NCBI GenBank assembly: GCA_019722365.1
Contig: JADFUC010001469.1
Coordinates: 434,001-498,000, forward strand
Length of the DNA stretch: 64,000 nt
DNA from: Lithospermum erythrorhizon
Lineage: Eukaryota > Streptophyta > Magnoliopsida > Boraginales > Boraginaceae
Direction of reading: 5' to 3'
The notes below the pieces were generated by a model. That model did no database searches. It was not told where the DNA came from and saw only the letters and a list, made by a program, of their open reading frames with translations. Below are positions 11,801 through 24,329 of this stretch, one piece after another. How positions within the stretch are numbered: the first letter of the stretch is position 1; every line of letters starts with the position of its first letter. The position numbers and the translations under genes are program-made.

Positions 11801-14800
11801 AAGCGGTATCGCGGTTTAATTGAATAGTACTACGTTTATCATAGTTTGAGAATTGTGTGTTAAGCGGTATCACGTTCAATTCAAATTGTACCGCGTTTAT
11901 AGAGTTTTGAGAATTACAATATTATTTAAAAGTACCCGCGTTTAATTCCCAATGGTACCACGTTTTCCGCGAGTTTAAAGTATTGTGTCTTTAAGCATTA
12001 ATAAATGTTTAATTGATAGTACCACGTTTAATTAAATACGATAAGTTTTGAGTTAAATCATATATTTTGCACGCAGTAATTTGAAACCATTATCATCGAT
12101 AAGTTTTGAGTTAAATAAAGTTTTCAATTATTTAAATAATATATTGATGTATCTAATGTTTTATTCATATATTGTTAATCTTATATAATATCTCGTACTA
12201 CCATCAGTATAAATTTGAAAGAATATTGACGTTAAATATGGCTTTAAATTAAATATAATTAAAATAATTAGAATACAATATTATTACTTTGTAATATATG
12301 AATATATTTCTCTTTTTCAATAATATATTATTTGACACAAACAACATTTATATATTAATGAATCTTATATTTATTATCAATTTCATATATCTTAAATAAG
12401 CTACCATGATTTAAATAGAATGCATTTTGATTATTCTTGAGGATAATATATCAAATAAAGATAATATATTAAAATAATCACAAGATTGATGGGCCAGAAG
12501 TCGAACTCGAAGGCAGAATTGATGGACTTCGGGCCCTCGAGCGGTCTGAGGCCGATTCGATATACACGTCTAGGAGCCTGCTATAGCCTTATATAATATA
12601 ATGAAATTGAGATGCCATAAGCCTAGTTTGCCGTAGTCAAATAATATAATGAAGTTTAGATGGAGATGGTGCTATTATCTAAAGATCTCCATAGAGGAAA
12701 AAATAATTGGCGTAGTCTTGAGAGGTACAACTTGATTTTGTCTACACAGTTAAGTTCGTCCCCATTTTAATGAAGTGAGTTTAAGACAAATACTAACAAT
12801 GTATAGTCTACCTAACTCCAACGTATAACATCGTAAAAGATAAAACATTTAACTCTCGGGCGTAGTTGGTGATTGGTTGAGAGGCTTTGGATTGGTGTTG
12901 TCTTGCTTTCGGTACTCTGCGGTGTTGAGGTTGAACCCCGCAAAGATATGCTCGATCACGAAGTTGCGGTGGTAAGCGAGAAGGCTCAAATGCATTGTTG
13001 ATAATTATAATCCGTTATAATTTGTGTTACAATTGTCAATAGAATTTCTTTTACAGAATTACCGAAGTGATTGAATTTACAAATAGCTTAACTTTCGACA
13101 ATGCTTGATAAATCTTGTTGATATGATTAATACAGGAATTACTGTGAGAATCGCTCTCTCCTTAATACGCTGGCGGGTGCTAGTACATTGAAGTGAGTGG
13201 TATCCTAAGGAGTCAGACTTGATCTACCGTCGGACAGTGTGGCCGCGGAGTGTGATGTGAAGAACCCATTTCAGAAGGCGATCAAGTTAGATTTGGAAGA
13301 TAGTGATTGTACGAGAATATAAGAAATGTACTAATAAGTAGGAATTTGGAACTAAGGGATAGAGTGTACTAGTGATGAGGTATTTATAGAAATCTGAAAG
13401 TATCGTGATGCCAAACAGTATGATTGTAGCTTAATAAGCTGATCTTGTCATAGCTTAGTAGGCCTTTATTAAGCTGGAGAAATGGTGGGCCGTACTCATT
13501 GAAACTATATATGGGTAACAGGCGTATCGCCGATTCATAACTTAAAGTAATATGCGGTAATTTGTAGCGGGGCGAAGATGCGGGGAAAATGATGGTTTTG
13601 TAAAGGATAAAATATTTGACCTTGTCTTTGTTGAAGCACCAAACAAACTTGAACAGATAGAACATCGATTAAGATGAAAATTTGATTTTGTCGTCGTTGA
13701 AGCAGCCGAGATAAAAAGGGCATTTTTAGATGATTATATCTTATAATCCTTGCCTAGTGCGTGTAAGATTAGTGTCTATTCTTATTGCACTAATTATTTT
13801 CTTTGATGGCTGAGCTTTTAAGAAGCTTCTCTTGCATGACATTCCCTATTTTTCACTCATTGACAGTGTAAAACAGTTGCACTCCCTTGTCCTAGAGAAA
13901 GCTAAGTGAATAACTAAAGCTAATTCTTCATTTAATAGTTATCAATACAGTATTATTTAATTTGTAGATAACAAAACTAATCAACTCGTATGATTTGACG
14001 ACTGATGTTTGTTGGTAAAACACCATTGACGCTCTAAATGTTCACATTATTCATGAAATGGAAGTTTGACATAAAAGAAACATCATTTATTTGTGATGGG
14101 TGGTTGGTGAGATTATTAGGAATTAATTAAAAATAAATTGGATTTAAACTTTATTTGAACTTCATTACGTGAAATGAGAAATAATGAAAGATGTTTGTTA
14201 AAATATTAATATAAATTTTATTGATGAATAATGTGTTGTGATTATAATAGAAGTGAGCATATTTGTGGAAACTGATACATTTAAGCGCAAGCACAATAGA
14301 GCTGATACAACGATAAAATGAATAACTCACAACTTTAATAGAAATAATAAACACGGATTGTTCTGCATAATCTTACCGATCCTATCTCAATAATATTTTT
14401 CATTATTATTACACTAAAAAAATTGCATAATTTGTTTGTCATCTAACGACTAGTAAGAAAGTTACTTATTTGAAACGAATGGTAAAAATAGAACGAATTA
14501 CAATCAATAGTAGTGCATAGTTCTCAAAATCGAAACGAGCTCTTATTCTCATACTCAGCTCGTCCAGAAGATAAAGATGCGTAAAAGTTGGATGATTCTT
14601 GCTCATCATATCGTTGCTTGTCATCATCTTATCAGCCAGGTGATAAACACTGTGTTTGAGGTTTCAAACTTTTAAAACAAAATTGTACACATGTTAAGCT
14701 TCCTAGTGTATAGTTTTACTGAAAAAGCTCATCTTTAGCATGGTTGAAAACAAATTGACAACTAATGTGGGAAATAATATTTTAAAAAAAATTCTACTTA

Positions 14801-15265
14801 CTCCTTCATCGGGCTTCATGGGCAGTTGTAAATTAAAGATTCATGCACTACCAACACCCATAATAAAACACTACCAACCGTTTGTTGGCATTGTAATGCA
14901 TCACAAAGCAAGTCAAATCAACTCAACTTAACTACTACTTTCTTTACAAATTAGATGATAATTTAACTTTAAATTAATTTTATTAACTTTAACTTAATTT
15001 AACTTTAAATTAATCTTATTAAATTTATTTTTTGAGTTATCAGAATTTTAACAATACATGATGAGTTGTAGCACCCAGCAATCGGATGTATATTTTCATA
15101 AATAATACGTACTAAAAATCATATATATACATGTACTCTTGATACAAACTTTAATAAATAAATTACTACAGTTCTAGTATTTTATCCTCCGTAAGAGAGA
15201 TTCTAGTCAAATTGAAACCGAGGGAAATTTTATTAAATCCGGCAACTACAAAATGTGAGATAATT
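8815..15265. other. Intergenic, gene-free stretch with repeat remnants
   Basis: No convincing gene. There is an (AT)n run near 9570-9585 and a GC-richer patch at 10745-11285 and 12490-12590 that looks like worn transposon DNA but carries no domain I can name. A block at 12850-13780, with a TATTTATAG motif near 13381, has the look of an LTR, but no partner, TG...CA ends or duplication was found. Confidence 0.5.
11794..12060. repeat. Diverged ~60-bp tandem repeat, about four copies
   Basis: Units share the frame TGTGTTAAGCGGTATCGCG, then a run of TTTAATT, then GTACCACGTTTA and TTTTGAGAAT. Copies begin near 11794, 11855, 11916 and 11985 and differ at many positions. A related block (ATCGATAAGTTTTGAGTTAA) occurs outside the array near 11390 and 12095. 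Confidence 0.6.
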
Positions 15266-15269
15266 GTTC

Positions 15270-16200
15270 TTTGTGTTTCGTGTCGCAGTTTTCTGCCCAT
15301 AGTTCTCCACTACTTTTTGAAGTAGAGATGTATGATGTGTATCTTTTAGAGCTCTTACAGAGAATGCGTCGACTCTGATTCTTGAATTTCATGAAACATT
15401 AGGTTAGTTTATGGATTAACTCGCAGTGATGAACATATAAACTGGTTTTAGGCCAGGATCACTTGGTTTGGTATAAAGGATATCTTGAGGTAGAGTCCTC
15501 GAGTGGTTGTTCTGATGCCCGCTTCGGCGAGTTGTTACTCCGGGTTGTGAAGTTGCTCCTTGTTCCATATTGTCTCGACGTGATGAAACTCGTGGGTTGT
15601 TGTACTGAATACTTGACCCGAGTCGTCGTAGTCAACTCGAATCTTTAAGTTAGTTTTGGGTGTTTTGAAATTTATTGAGCAGATTAACGATTGAGTTTAC
15701 ATTACCTCGAGCGAAGGTTTGGCGTGAGTGTATTTATATGAAATGCTTGAAGTGCTTGTTGTCTTAAGATGTGAGCCAGTGTCGCGTCTCGAGAGCGATC
15801 GTGCTGAATGGGAACTTTAAAAGCGTACAATGCAGTTGGTTATTTACAAATGGATCAGGTTAATTAAATGACGTGGGCTTATTAAATGTAAAGTATCGAT
15901 TGCGCTTGTCCGATAATTCTCTGGCCAATTTTTTCAAATGGTAGTGGAATTTGAAGGGTTAAAATCACTCGCCCGACTTGGCTTGAGTGCCATCTTTATA
16001 AGCGAAACTCCAAGGGCACGCGTATGACTGTATAAAAGGTAACCGCCTCTTCATTTTCTTGTTTATTATTTCAAAATTTTCACTTTTCTTCGTCTCCTTC
16101 AGAGCAAAACCCCTTTTATTCTCTGCTATTAATCGATTTTCTGCAACTCCTTTGTTTACTTTCGTTATGGCAGAATCAAGCAAGAATCCTTCCTGAGACT
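15270..16200 (-). repeat. 3' LTR of the Ty3/gypsy element (low-coordinate copy)
   Basis: Matches 24330-25010 in blocks in the same orientation: TTTATTGAGCAG-like text (15672 and 24741), GAGCGAAGGTTTGGC (15710 and 24778), GGATATCTTGAG (15478 and 24557) and CAGGTTAAT (15856 and 24900). Identity between blocks is low, so the element is old or the sequence is noisy. Ends are approximate. Confidence 0.6.
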
Positions 16201-16374
16201 TTGGTCATCCGCTTTAAGTTCTTGAAAGACTCTTCGTGAATGCGTTTGGCTAGACAAGTTGCCGAAGTAGAGGGTGTATATAGTTTCAACGATAAAATTC
16301 ATTTCTTGATTTGTCACTCGCGTGTATATTATTCTAACCTTGATTATTATGATTTCTTAGGGTGGCGTTAACAT

Positions 16375-17923
16375 GTGAAGCTCGGGGCCTCTACTCGAAA
16401 CGCGGCTTTGGTGAGTTTACCGCCGTTCTGCGATGGAGGAAAACCACAGCGAACTGTGGGGTCTTTGAGAGAACGGCCCGAAGCCAACCATTCTTTTTTC
16501 TTACTCCCAAGCTTGGATGATTCCCAGCTCACTGCAAATGTGATACTGTCAGGTTCACGAATGGGGCCTCTACAAGCCGTGCCTCACATTTCCAGGCAAG
16601 GCTCATTGCAGATCCTTCCAAGAGAAATACGCTACAAGCGGTTGGAGAAGATCAAGCGAAAGTATCACGAAATTGATCAACGGTGCTCAGCTGCGTCGAG
16701 ATCGCTGACCAGCATGCCATCCTTGATGTGAGTGAAAAATCGGATTCCTTTGGAGGAGAAAGCGTTGATACTCCCTCGACCAAGGTGACTCCTCGAAGGA
16801 AAGGTACGCCTACTTCAGCTTCTCAAGGATAGCCTTTGAGAATTTCTCAATTCTGATGATGCTTAAATACACCCGTCTTGAGTTTTATAGGCAGGTATTA
16901 GTGACCATGGATCGAATGCAGTCGGTGTGCCATTTTCTTGCTTGGTACTTCTTAGTTTTACAAGTGAAAGTGCTGTCTTGATGTGGGGTTATCTCAATAT
17001 GGCGTTGTTAGGGGTACCATGTAAAAGCGTTATCCCGTAAAGGTCCACTTTGTTATTTTCAAGTTGCCTCTCCCCTCTTTACAACTTTTATATATCAAGA
17101 AGGTTGATAAGGTGGAGCCGACTTCGTTAGTTCAAACTGTAGTTTACGGCAAAGGCGGCTTGATAGCAGCGTTTGTGCTCGTTGGTCCACTGTCTCCTCG
17201 GCGCCTCAGGGACTGCGAGGACAAATCCGAGGTAGATAAGTTGAAGAGATTTCCCCGACCTCTTCCTCACGAGGTCTTTTGTGATCGTGATGTCTTGATC
17301 AAAGCGGGTTTGACACAGAATTGACAGTTTCCCGTCACTCTTACGTAAGTATTATTCATACTTGAGAGTATTTTTTCGGGTTTCATCACTCTTTTCTCTC
17401 TCCTTATCTGCTTTCGTTTTTTATTTCAGTGGAGCTTCTCTCTCAGAAGAATGCCTCCGGGTCATGTGTCATGCTCCGTAGGTGAGCTTCGTCGATTCGG
17501 CTCGGGTAAAGATCCATTGGCTCGGATCTCTAAAAGAAAGGGGAACTCGGCTCGTGATTCTTCCTCTGAGGTTCCTGCTGATGTCCCTCTTCCCAGTCGA
17601 AGAAGGCCCCAAAGACATCGGTCCCTGTAATTGAATCTCCTCGGTTATGGAAAGGCGTATGTTGAAAAGACATGGAGGGAGTTTTGCAATATGCTTCCAC
17701 GAAGTTCTTAGCGACTCCTTTCTTCACTTTCAACTCAAGGTAAAACTTTCTTCCTTTAAGTTTTCATTTTTTGTCTTGGTTTTTATTTTAATTGTAGACC
17801 TTTGTACATCTTAGGCCACTGAGTGTGCTTACGGGCTATCCTTAAAATGGAGGGAGTCTGAAGAGTCACAGAAACCATCTTGAGTACGATAAAGGTTTCT
17901 TTGGAGAAGCGGTTAGTTTGAGT

Positions 17924-17975
<52 letters not shown>

Positions 17976-18464
17976 AGGCCCGATACGGTGATGAGTTGAG
18001 GGTAATCTGAAGACACTCCAAGTTGTTAAGTGATAAACATGGAGTCTAAATCCGACCTTTCCACTTGATGAAATCTGAATATTCTTTGCTCTTGGGAAGC
18101 CGGCGAAGAGTCGAGCAAAGGTCGGGATTTTAAGTCGATTGGATTCTTACCGACATCTCTTGATCAACTTTAAAAAGCAATTGGAGCAGTTATCTTGAGA
18201 CCTGATCCTGAAGTTGTTATAGAGAAGTTCAAGGAGGGCCAAAACTATAAGGATCTCCTTATTGATGAGAGCGTATCCATAATGAAGACGTTCTGTCTTA
18301 AGGTGTATCCCGATTTCCCTGGCATCTATTCCATGTTCCCTGAGTTCGTGAAAGAACATTTTGGGAGAAATTATATTTGTGCCTTTGGTAGCGGGGAAGA
18401 GATGAAGAGGAGAATGATGGCGGGGATGTTGGAGTATGTTGTTTTGTTTCGGGGACCACAGTGA
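16375..18464 (+). pseudogene. Antisense ORF region (aORF) of the Tat-like element, probably spliced
   Basis: Coding-like sequence on the strand opposite to gag-pol, between integrase and the 3' LTR. Readable pieces: 17064-17324 (ends ...RDVLIKAGLTQN), about 17430-17739, and 18195-18464, an 89-residue open frame with a conserved-looking C-terminus (VYPDFPGIYSMFPEFVKE). Plausible introns at 17345-17429 (GTAAGT...TTTATTTCAG) and 17740-17814 or 17740-17797. The middle part is charged and coiled-coil-like, and a GA repeat encodes alternating Arg-Glu. Plant proteins labelled as putative gypsy-type transposon proteins show a similar layout (family knowledge, not checked). Stops and frameshifts make it non-functional as written. 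Confidence 0.5.
17927..17972. repeat. (GA)23 microsatellite
   Basis: An uninterrupted dinucleotide run of 46 bases. In one plus-strand frame it encodes Arg-Glu repeats within the antisense ORF region. Confidence 0.95.
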
Positions 18465-19005
18465 TCTAATTCACTCGGGTTTCCCTTCTGGTGGAGGTCA
18501 AGTGATCTTATTCACTTGAACCCCGAATGATTTGATTAAACAAGGGGACCCACGAGTGATCTAATTCACTTTCACGGGTTCCCTCACAGTGGAGTTAAGT
18601 GATACTTATTAAGCAAACCGAATAATCTGATTTACTCGATGACCACGGTGATTTAATTCTACTCGGGAGTGATCTAATTCCTCGGGTTTCCCTCTAAATT
18701 GGAGTTAAGTGATCTTATTCACTTGAACCCCGAATGATCGATTAAACGTGGACCAGGTGATCTAATTACTCAGGTTTCCCTCGGTAAGAGGTTAAATGAT
18801 GCTTATTCACTTGAACTCCGAGATGGTATGATTTACTCGGGGACCGCTGAGTGATCCTATTCACTCGGAGTTTCCCTCTTCTAGTGAGTTAAGTGATCTT
18901 ATTCATGAACCCACAGATGATCTGAGTGAGCTTAGGGGACCACGGTGATCATCGCTCAGGTTTCCTCACAGTAGAGGTTAAGTGATCTTATTCACTTTTT
19001 TTGTC
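18462..19005. repeat. Tandem array of ~94-bp units, about 5.5 copies
   Basis: Units start near 18462, 18553, 18647, 18756, 18851 and 18946. Each runs GTGATCTAATTCACTCGGG, TTTCCCTC, a GGAGTTAAGTGATCTTATTC stretch, then GAACCCCGAATGAT and GGGGACCACG. Unit length varies from about 90 to 109 bases with many small differences. It lies between the integrase and the antisense ORF. Confidence 0.85.
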
Positions 19006-19629
19006 AAGATGTCTTTGGTACTCAAAGGTTTCTTATTTCAAAAGGCACATTGCTTCATCAAAATTTTAATTCAAAGTTCGTTTTACAAAGAAGGAAAATC
19101 ATCGTTGACATAGTTAAGTATAATATCTTTTGAAGATACATTCCGTGTAATGTATGTAATAACTTTTCCCAAACTCCTCAACTCGTATGTTCACAGGCTT
19201 ATATTCACTTATCTTATGGGTCTTTCCCTTTAGGTTGAGCTTGTCTTGCTTCTTGGAGTTCTTAGCTTTAACTTTAAAAGGCGAAGCGAGATCTCTTTCT
19301 ACAAATTCTTGAACTCGACCCCGCCCGGTTGTAGAAACGTGTCATCATCATTTTGTACCTCTGCGTTGATATAAAGCTTTGTGCTTTAACTCGTCCGTGA
19401 AGTTAAAACATCTCATCTATGCTCCCAATTCTTTTCTTCGTAGCTTGAGTTATCGTACATTTGGTAAACAAACTACTACTAGCAACCTGACCTTAGTCCC
19501 ACTGAACACCAAGCTAAAGGGGTCTCTCCGTAGCGTTTGAGAAGTGGTTACGTAAGACCATGGGGCAAGTGAGAGTTATTTATACCATTGCCCCGATTCG
19601 AGAAGGTTGTTCTTAATCTCTTGAAGATG

Positions 19630-20116
19630 AATTAGATTCGCTGACTTCTACGTCCGTTGGCTTGGGGTAGCACAGCGATGCAAAACCATTCTCAATCCCG
19701 GCGTTTGCACATGTCCCTTGATAAAGAGGCATCAAACCGGATCTTTATGCGATACCAAAATCTTGATATTCATGCTTGAGTAATGATATTTTCGGATAAA
19801 CTCCTCGATATCTTCAGCGTTGGTATTTACGTAGTCGCATGGCTTCCACTTACTTCTTGATAATTCCACTTTGCCACCACATCATCTTTGTATTTGGTGG
19901 CGGGTTCTATTTATCCCTTGGTCGATACTTGGCATGGCAAATGGTATGGGGCGATATAGTCATCTGTTGGTACTGGGAATTTGCCTTCATTTTTAGCGGG
20001 GAGTCACTTTTGATATTCAAGGAGTCATTCATCATAGTGGGCCAAAAGAAGTATCTTGCTCGAGTATCTTTGTTTAAAGACTTTCTCGATGTGATGTCGC
20101 GATCTCGTGAGCTCAA
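19630..20116 (-). pseudogene. Ty3/gypsy integrase fragment
   Basis: Minus-strand text reads YFFWPTMMNDSLN at the start, corresponding to the GYFWPTM motif after the integrase zinc finger. Further along a worn KWVEA segment and AGIENGFASLCYPKPTD match the core region around FASVAYPQANGQ. Reading requires several frame changes, and catalytic residues cannot all be placed. Confidence 0.65.
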
Positions 20117-20349
20117 AACGTATTTTTATTTGTATTTTGTTTCCGGGATATAGAACAATAAGAGACTCATCGGAGGCCTTTGTATAATTCCCCTTGAAAC
20201 ATCAGAAACTTGTAATACGCTTTGTAATTTTTTAGCCGACGCTTGTCTTCGGAATGACTCACGGTGGTCAAGAATTTTATTATAGGGTTGCATGATCCTC
20301 CCCCTCTTCTCCTTGAGGAACATTGTTCTTAAATTGGATTGATTTTTCA

Positions 20350-20505
20350 GGAGTATTCTATGTGAACTCCTTGAGGAATATCTTCATAATAAGTAGTGCC
20401 CAACTTGGAGAGATGGTCGGCGTGCTCATTTTCACTTTGGGGTATATGCTCGAAGATTACGTAATCAAATCTTGAGACTATTGTCTTGGCCTTTGCATGG
20501 TATTT
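20350..20505 (-). pseudogene. Ty3/gypsy RNase H C-terminal fragment
   Basis: Open minus-strand segment reading FEHIPQSENEHADHLSKLG, the conserved RNase H end (IPRSENAQADALSKLA in other elements). It lies between reverse transcriptase and integrase as expected. Confidence 0.75.
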
Positions 20506-21399
20506 TCTTAGGCTTTCATTTTTACTTGATCACCTCGATGCGCTGAATGACTAACTGGAATCTCCTTTTACCACAATCCTACTTATCCGAGGGCTTTGGC
20601 TAATAGTAACCCGTCGCGTAAACACGTGTGCAGCCGTTATTAGTGGCTGGCCCCAGGTCTCGAGGCATATTCAAACAAGACTCACCGGGTCGCCCGGTTA
20701 AGATTCACATCCACGCTCCTTCAGATTCTTGGCCACATCCAGCATACCATGTCCATAGGGGGTCATTTCAGGAGAATATCGATGTAGACTCCGTGTCTTG
20801 GGGAGAACCTGGCGATTACGTTAGATCCACGAAGTCGACTAGTCTTGAGCTTTGATTCGATTCTAGGGATGAAAGTGATTTCAAATTCATGATTCGATTT
20901 TCCACTTAGTGCGTCTTCCCACTTTATGCGAGTTAAATGAGTATCCTCTTGAGGTTCTTTCTGTGACTACGGTTATGGGGTGATTTTTGAAGTGGGCTTT
21001 GAGGCACCCTTCTTTGAAGTGATCAAGGTAACCACGAATTGTCAATGAGGTAATTTTTCCTCGTGTCGTGGAGTATGTGGCTTACATAGTATATGGGCTT
21101 TTAGACACTTTTCCTCCTCTTATAAGCACACTGCTCACGGCTCCTTCGGATCTGAGATAAATACAGCTGAAGTTCCTCTTGCTCGGTGACCCAGTATGCT
21201 TTTAATTCTTATCGAATTGATATTTTAGTGACCCCAAGTATGCTTTTAATTCTTGAAGGATTTGGAACATTAGCCGTCCAAGTAGACTCCCTCTTGTAGG
21301 CTTGTCTCGGCTTTCGGAAAAAGGATAGATTCATATCCTGATGGATATATGAATATTTAGTGCCACGAGACAGCCTGCCAACCTCTGTACTTCTTTGTA

Positions 21400-21820
21400 G
21401 GGCTTGGGGCTTTCCATACTATGATAATGTCTTGTTGAGATCAGAGTTATTTTGTTCCTTTTCATAGAGCCAAAATTTTCCCAGAAATTACCCCAAGCTT
21501 GGCGTTTCTACGGATTTGTTATGACTTCAAAACTTTTCGTTAACCATGATGCCTCCAAATTCTCAAAATATTCTGCATGGCAGTCTTGACGTGTCATCCA
21601 ATGGAATTTGCCATGTTTACTGCCTATTTGATCCGAAGATGTAATTCACAAATCCTTTGATAGGTTGCCCCGCATTCTTTAACCGAGGACATCACGGTCG
21701 ATAATATAATCCATACTCCGTGAAAGTGGTTTTTCTTGATACACTTTTTCCAAAGAGTATTTGATGATGCGCCCGAGAAGCATCGAGAAAGTCTCGGGCT
21801 CCGTACTGACACTCCGTCCA
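21400..21820 (-). pseudogene. Ty3/gypsy reverse transcriptase fragment
   Basis: Minus-strand pieces in shifting frames give LKNAG, ATYQR and FVNYIFGSN (the RT block before the YxDD motif), then HAEYFENLEASW (the block after it) and a worn NPxKCxWGVxSGKFLG segment. The YVDD box itself is not intact. Non-functional. Confidence 0.65.
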
Positions 21821-23329
21821 CCAATCTTTGGGCATGGTAGGGAAGTAGTCTTTAGAATTAGCTTTGTTTAGGTTGAGTTTGTGCCGTTCTCCATTGCCAT
21901 TAAACTTTTTGCATTACGCGTCGCTGATCCGTTCGGGAATTGATTCATGGCCCCTACTTTTATCAACTCTTCTATTTAACTGCCGGTTGCTGGTTCTTCC
22001 TTGAAGAAGTTTACATTTTCTGTTTCACAGGCCTATGGGTGGGATCCACATGCAATCGGTGTATAGCAATATTGGCATCCACCCCAAGCATGTCCTCGGG
22101 ATTCCATGCAAACACCTCTTCATATCTTTGGAGTAGTTTGATCAGTAAATTGTGATGGTCGGGACTCAATTAGGTCCCTATCCTAAAGGTTTTCTCGGGT
22201 TGTTGTTCGCTAAGGAGGCAGTGGTGGGTCTTGATCTTCCCGGGGGATGTGTGGTTTTAAGCCCGCGGAGGTCACTTATGTGTCTCTTTTTTGTTTGGGT
22301 GGCTCCTTAAGAGAAGCTACCCGTGAATGCAGAACAGCTATTGAACAGGGCCGAACCGTTTTCTTATCTCAGGCTCTACCGCCTCCTCCATGGTTAGGAA
22401 CTTCATTTTCAAATAGAGTGGTGAAATTATAGCGCGTAGGGCTGTGAGGATGGGGCACCCGATAAGACCGTTGTCTGAAAGGATCGAGATATGTCCACTC
22501 TTTTGTAAATGATGCCTTAGTTCTGAGTCACCGGGAGGCTTCTCCGCCCATGAAGTCTAAATGTATCCCCAGCAGGATAAATGGAATATCACAGCGAACC
22601 CGATGAGAGTGTACATGCGGTTTAAGAGTTTGGGGTAATCCCAGTCGATCGTATACCCACAGGACATAGAATGTCTCTTGAGCTCCCAATCACGACATTG
22701 CTTGCCACCGAGGAAAGTTTGCAATTCTGGGGTGATTATTAGGTGAGTAGATGTAGTATCTCGATACCTTCCAATTCCTCCTTGGAGAATTTTATCCCTT
22801 CCCTGTCAATAGTTGCCATAGGGGCTAACCTATATATCTGATTCTCTTATCTTGCTTTCGGGAATTGGAAGTATCTCGCTCCCACTTGCCAGTCTCGAAA
22901 TTGTAGCGGTCGTCCGATGACCAGTGGACTTGACTTGAGTTTATCGTTTCTTGAAGCGAGCCTCTAAATACCTTGAGAACATTCTTTGTGAATTCATGAA
23001 TGCCCCGCCGGATAAGCTTCTATTTGACTTTTAAAAAGCAGTGATCATCAGTGTATGCATTACCCCCGCTGATGCTGTGATACTCGGAAAGCTTGGGTCT
23101 CTCTATTCCGGATGGGACCTCGGCTTTTGAGGTTTAAACCTTGGTCCCATCTGCATTTGGGCATATATTCTTCGTATCGAAGTTCTCAACGAGGCATACG
23201 TATTATAAAGGGGTTCTTAGGTTTCTTCCGTTTTTCTCTTCTCGGAGACCTTCCATTTTCTCTTCTTACGGTTTCTCTGTAACCTATCCCATACCGGCTT
23301 CCTCTTTGATGATTCTTGTGGTTCTTTTT

Positions 23330-23710
23330 GAGATGAACCTCAATTGCGCATTCGGCTACCCTATTTGCTTCCTTCAATTTTACGTATTTCACCGTTAGTT
23401 GGGACAAGCGAGCATACGTATTCTTGGTTACATGCAGTCTTTCTTTCGGGGGAGCCCGAGCTGGCCCATGGAAGAACGCGATCATCGACACCTTTTCGTC
23501 CATAGAAGGTATATTGGTTAACACCACGGAACCGGTTGGAGGTAATCCCATGATATTTACTGGCGGCTTTTCTTGAATTCATCGACTCTTCTTACGTCTG
23601 TTAAATTTATGATGAAAGCCAAGAACTTATCCATGAATAGGTCTACAAAGTCTTGCCAGCAATCAATGGAATTAGGTGGTAGCTTGTGGAACCATTTCAA
23701 CGTTGCTCCT
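23330..23710 (-). pseudogene. Ty3/gypsy gag (Retrotrans_gag) fragment
   Basis: KWFHKLPPNSIDCWQDFVD, then FMDKFLAF and DVRRVDEFKKSRQ, is the classic plant Ty3/gypsy gag core (WY..LPP.SI.SW..F...F...F). A further piece after a frame change reads TKNTYARLSQLTVKYVKLKE. It precedes reverse transcriptase by about 1.5 kb on the same strand. Confidence 0.75.
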
Positions 23711-24329
23711 GACAAACTACTAGGAAAGCCTCGGTATCGTCATCCTGGCTTTCTGAAAGGATAATTGGGAATCATAAGCCTTGATGTGATTGCTAAGTGC
23801 CACGTAAAGTCATCACGTTTTGAATTTTGGCATCCTGAAGCCCGTGGCATCGACTCATCTCTCAACCTATATGAAAGGCAAGAGGAATTATTGTGTTTTG
23901 CTAGGACTTTGGAGGGGCAATGTTTAGAGTATGTTATTTCGCTCTCAGATTTCTGATTGGAACTTTGCTATAACGTCGTCTGCGCTTTGACGAGCGCCTG
24001 CTCACAGGGTGCATTGATTGTTCCGCGATGGATCCGGTGGCGTCACGGTGGTTGTTCCTCGGGGCTTGAAGCGGGTGCTTTACCTTACTTATACCACCGC
24101 CCGGTTGTCGCTTGGGCGGGGACCCCGACTAGGGGTATTAAGTGTGGAATAATCTTCTTGATTATAATCACGGCCCTCTTAAGTATTTGGTTACGAAAAA
24201 TTTGGGTGATACATATCTCCTCCGTTGTTGTAAGTGAGTTAAATAGTGGGTTGTAAATCCGCCAATAATCTCTTCCACATAGGCACTGATTTCTGTGGTA
24301 TGACATGTTTGCGATGGATTCGCGTAATT

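Noticed and set aside
12850..13780. Possible solo LTR
   Set aside because: It has LTR-like texture and a TATTTATAG motif, but no partner, TG...CA ends or target duplication could be found.
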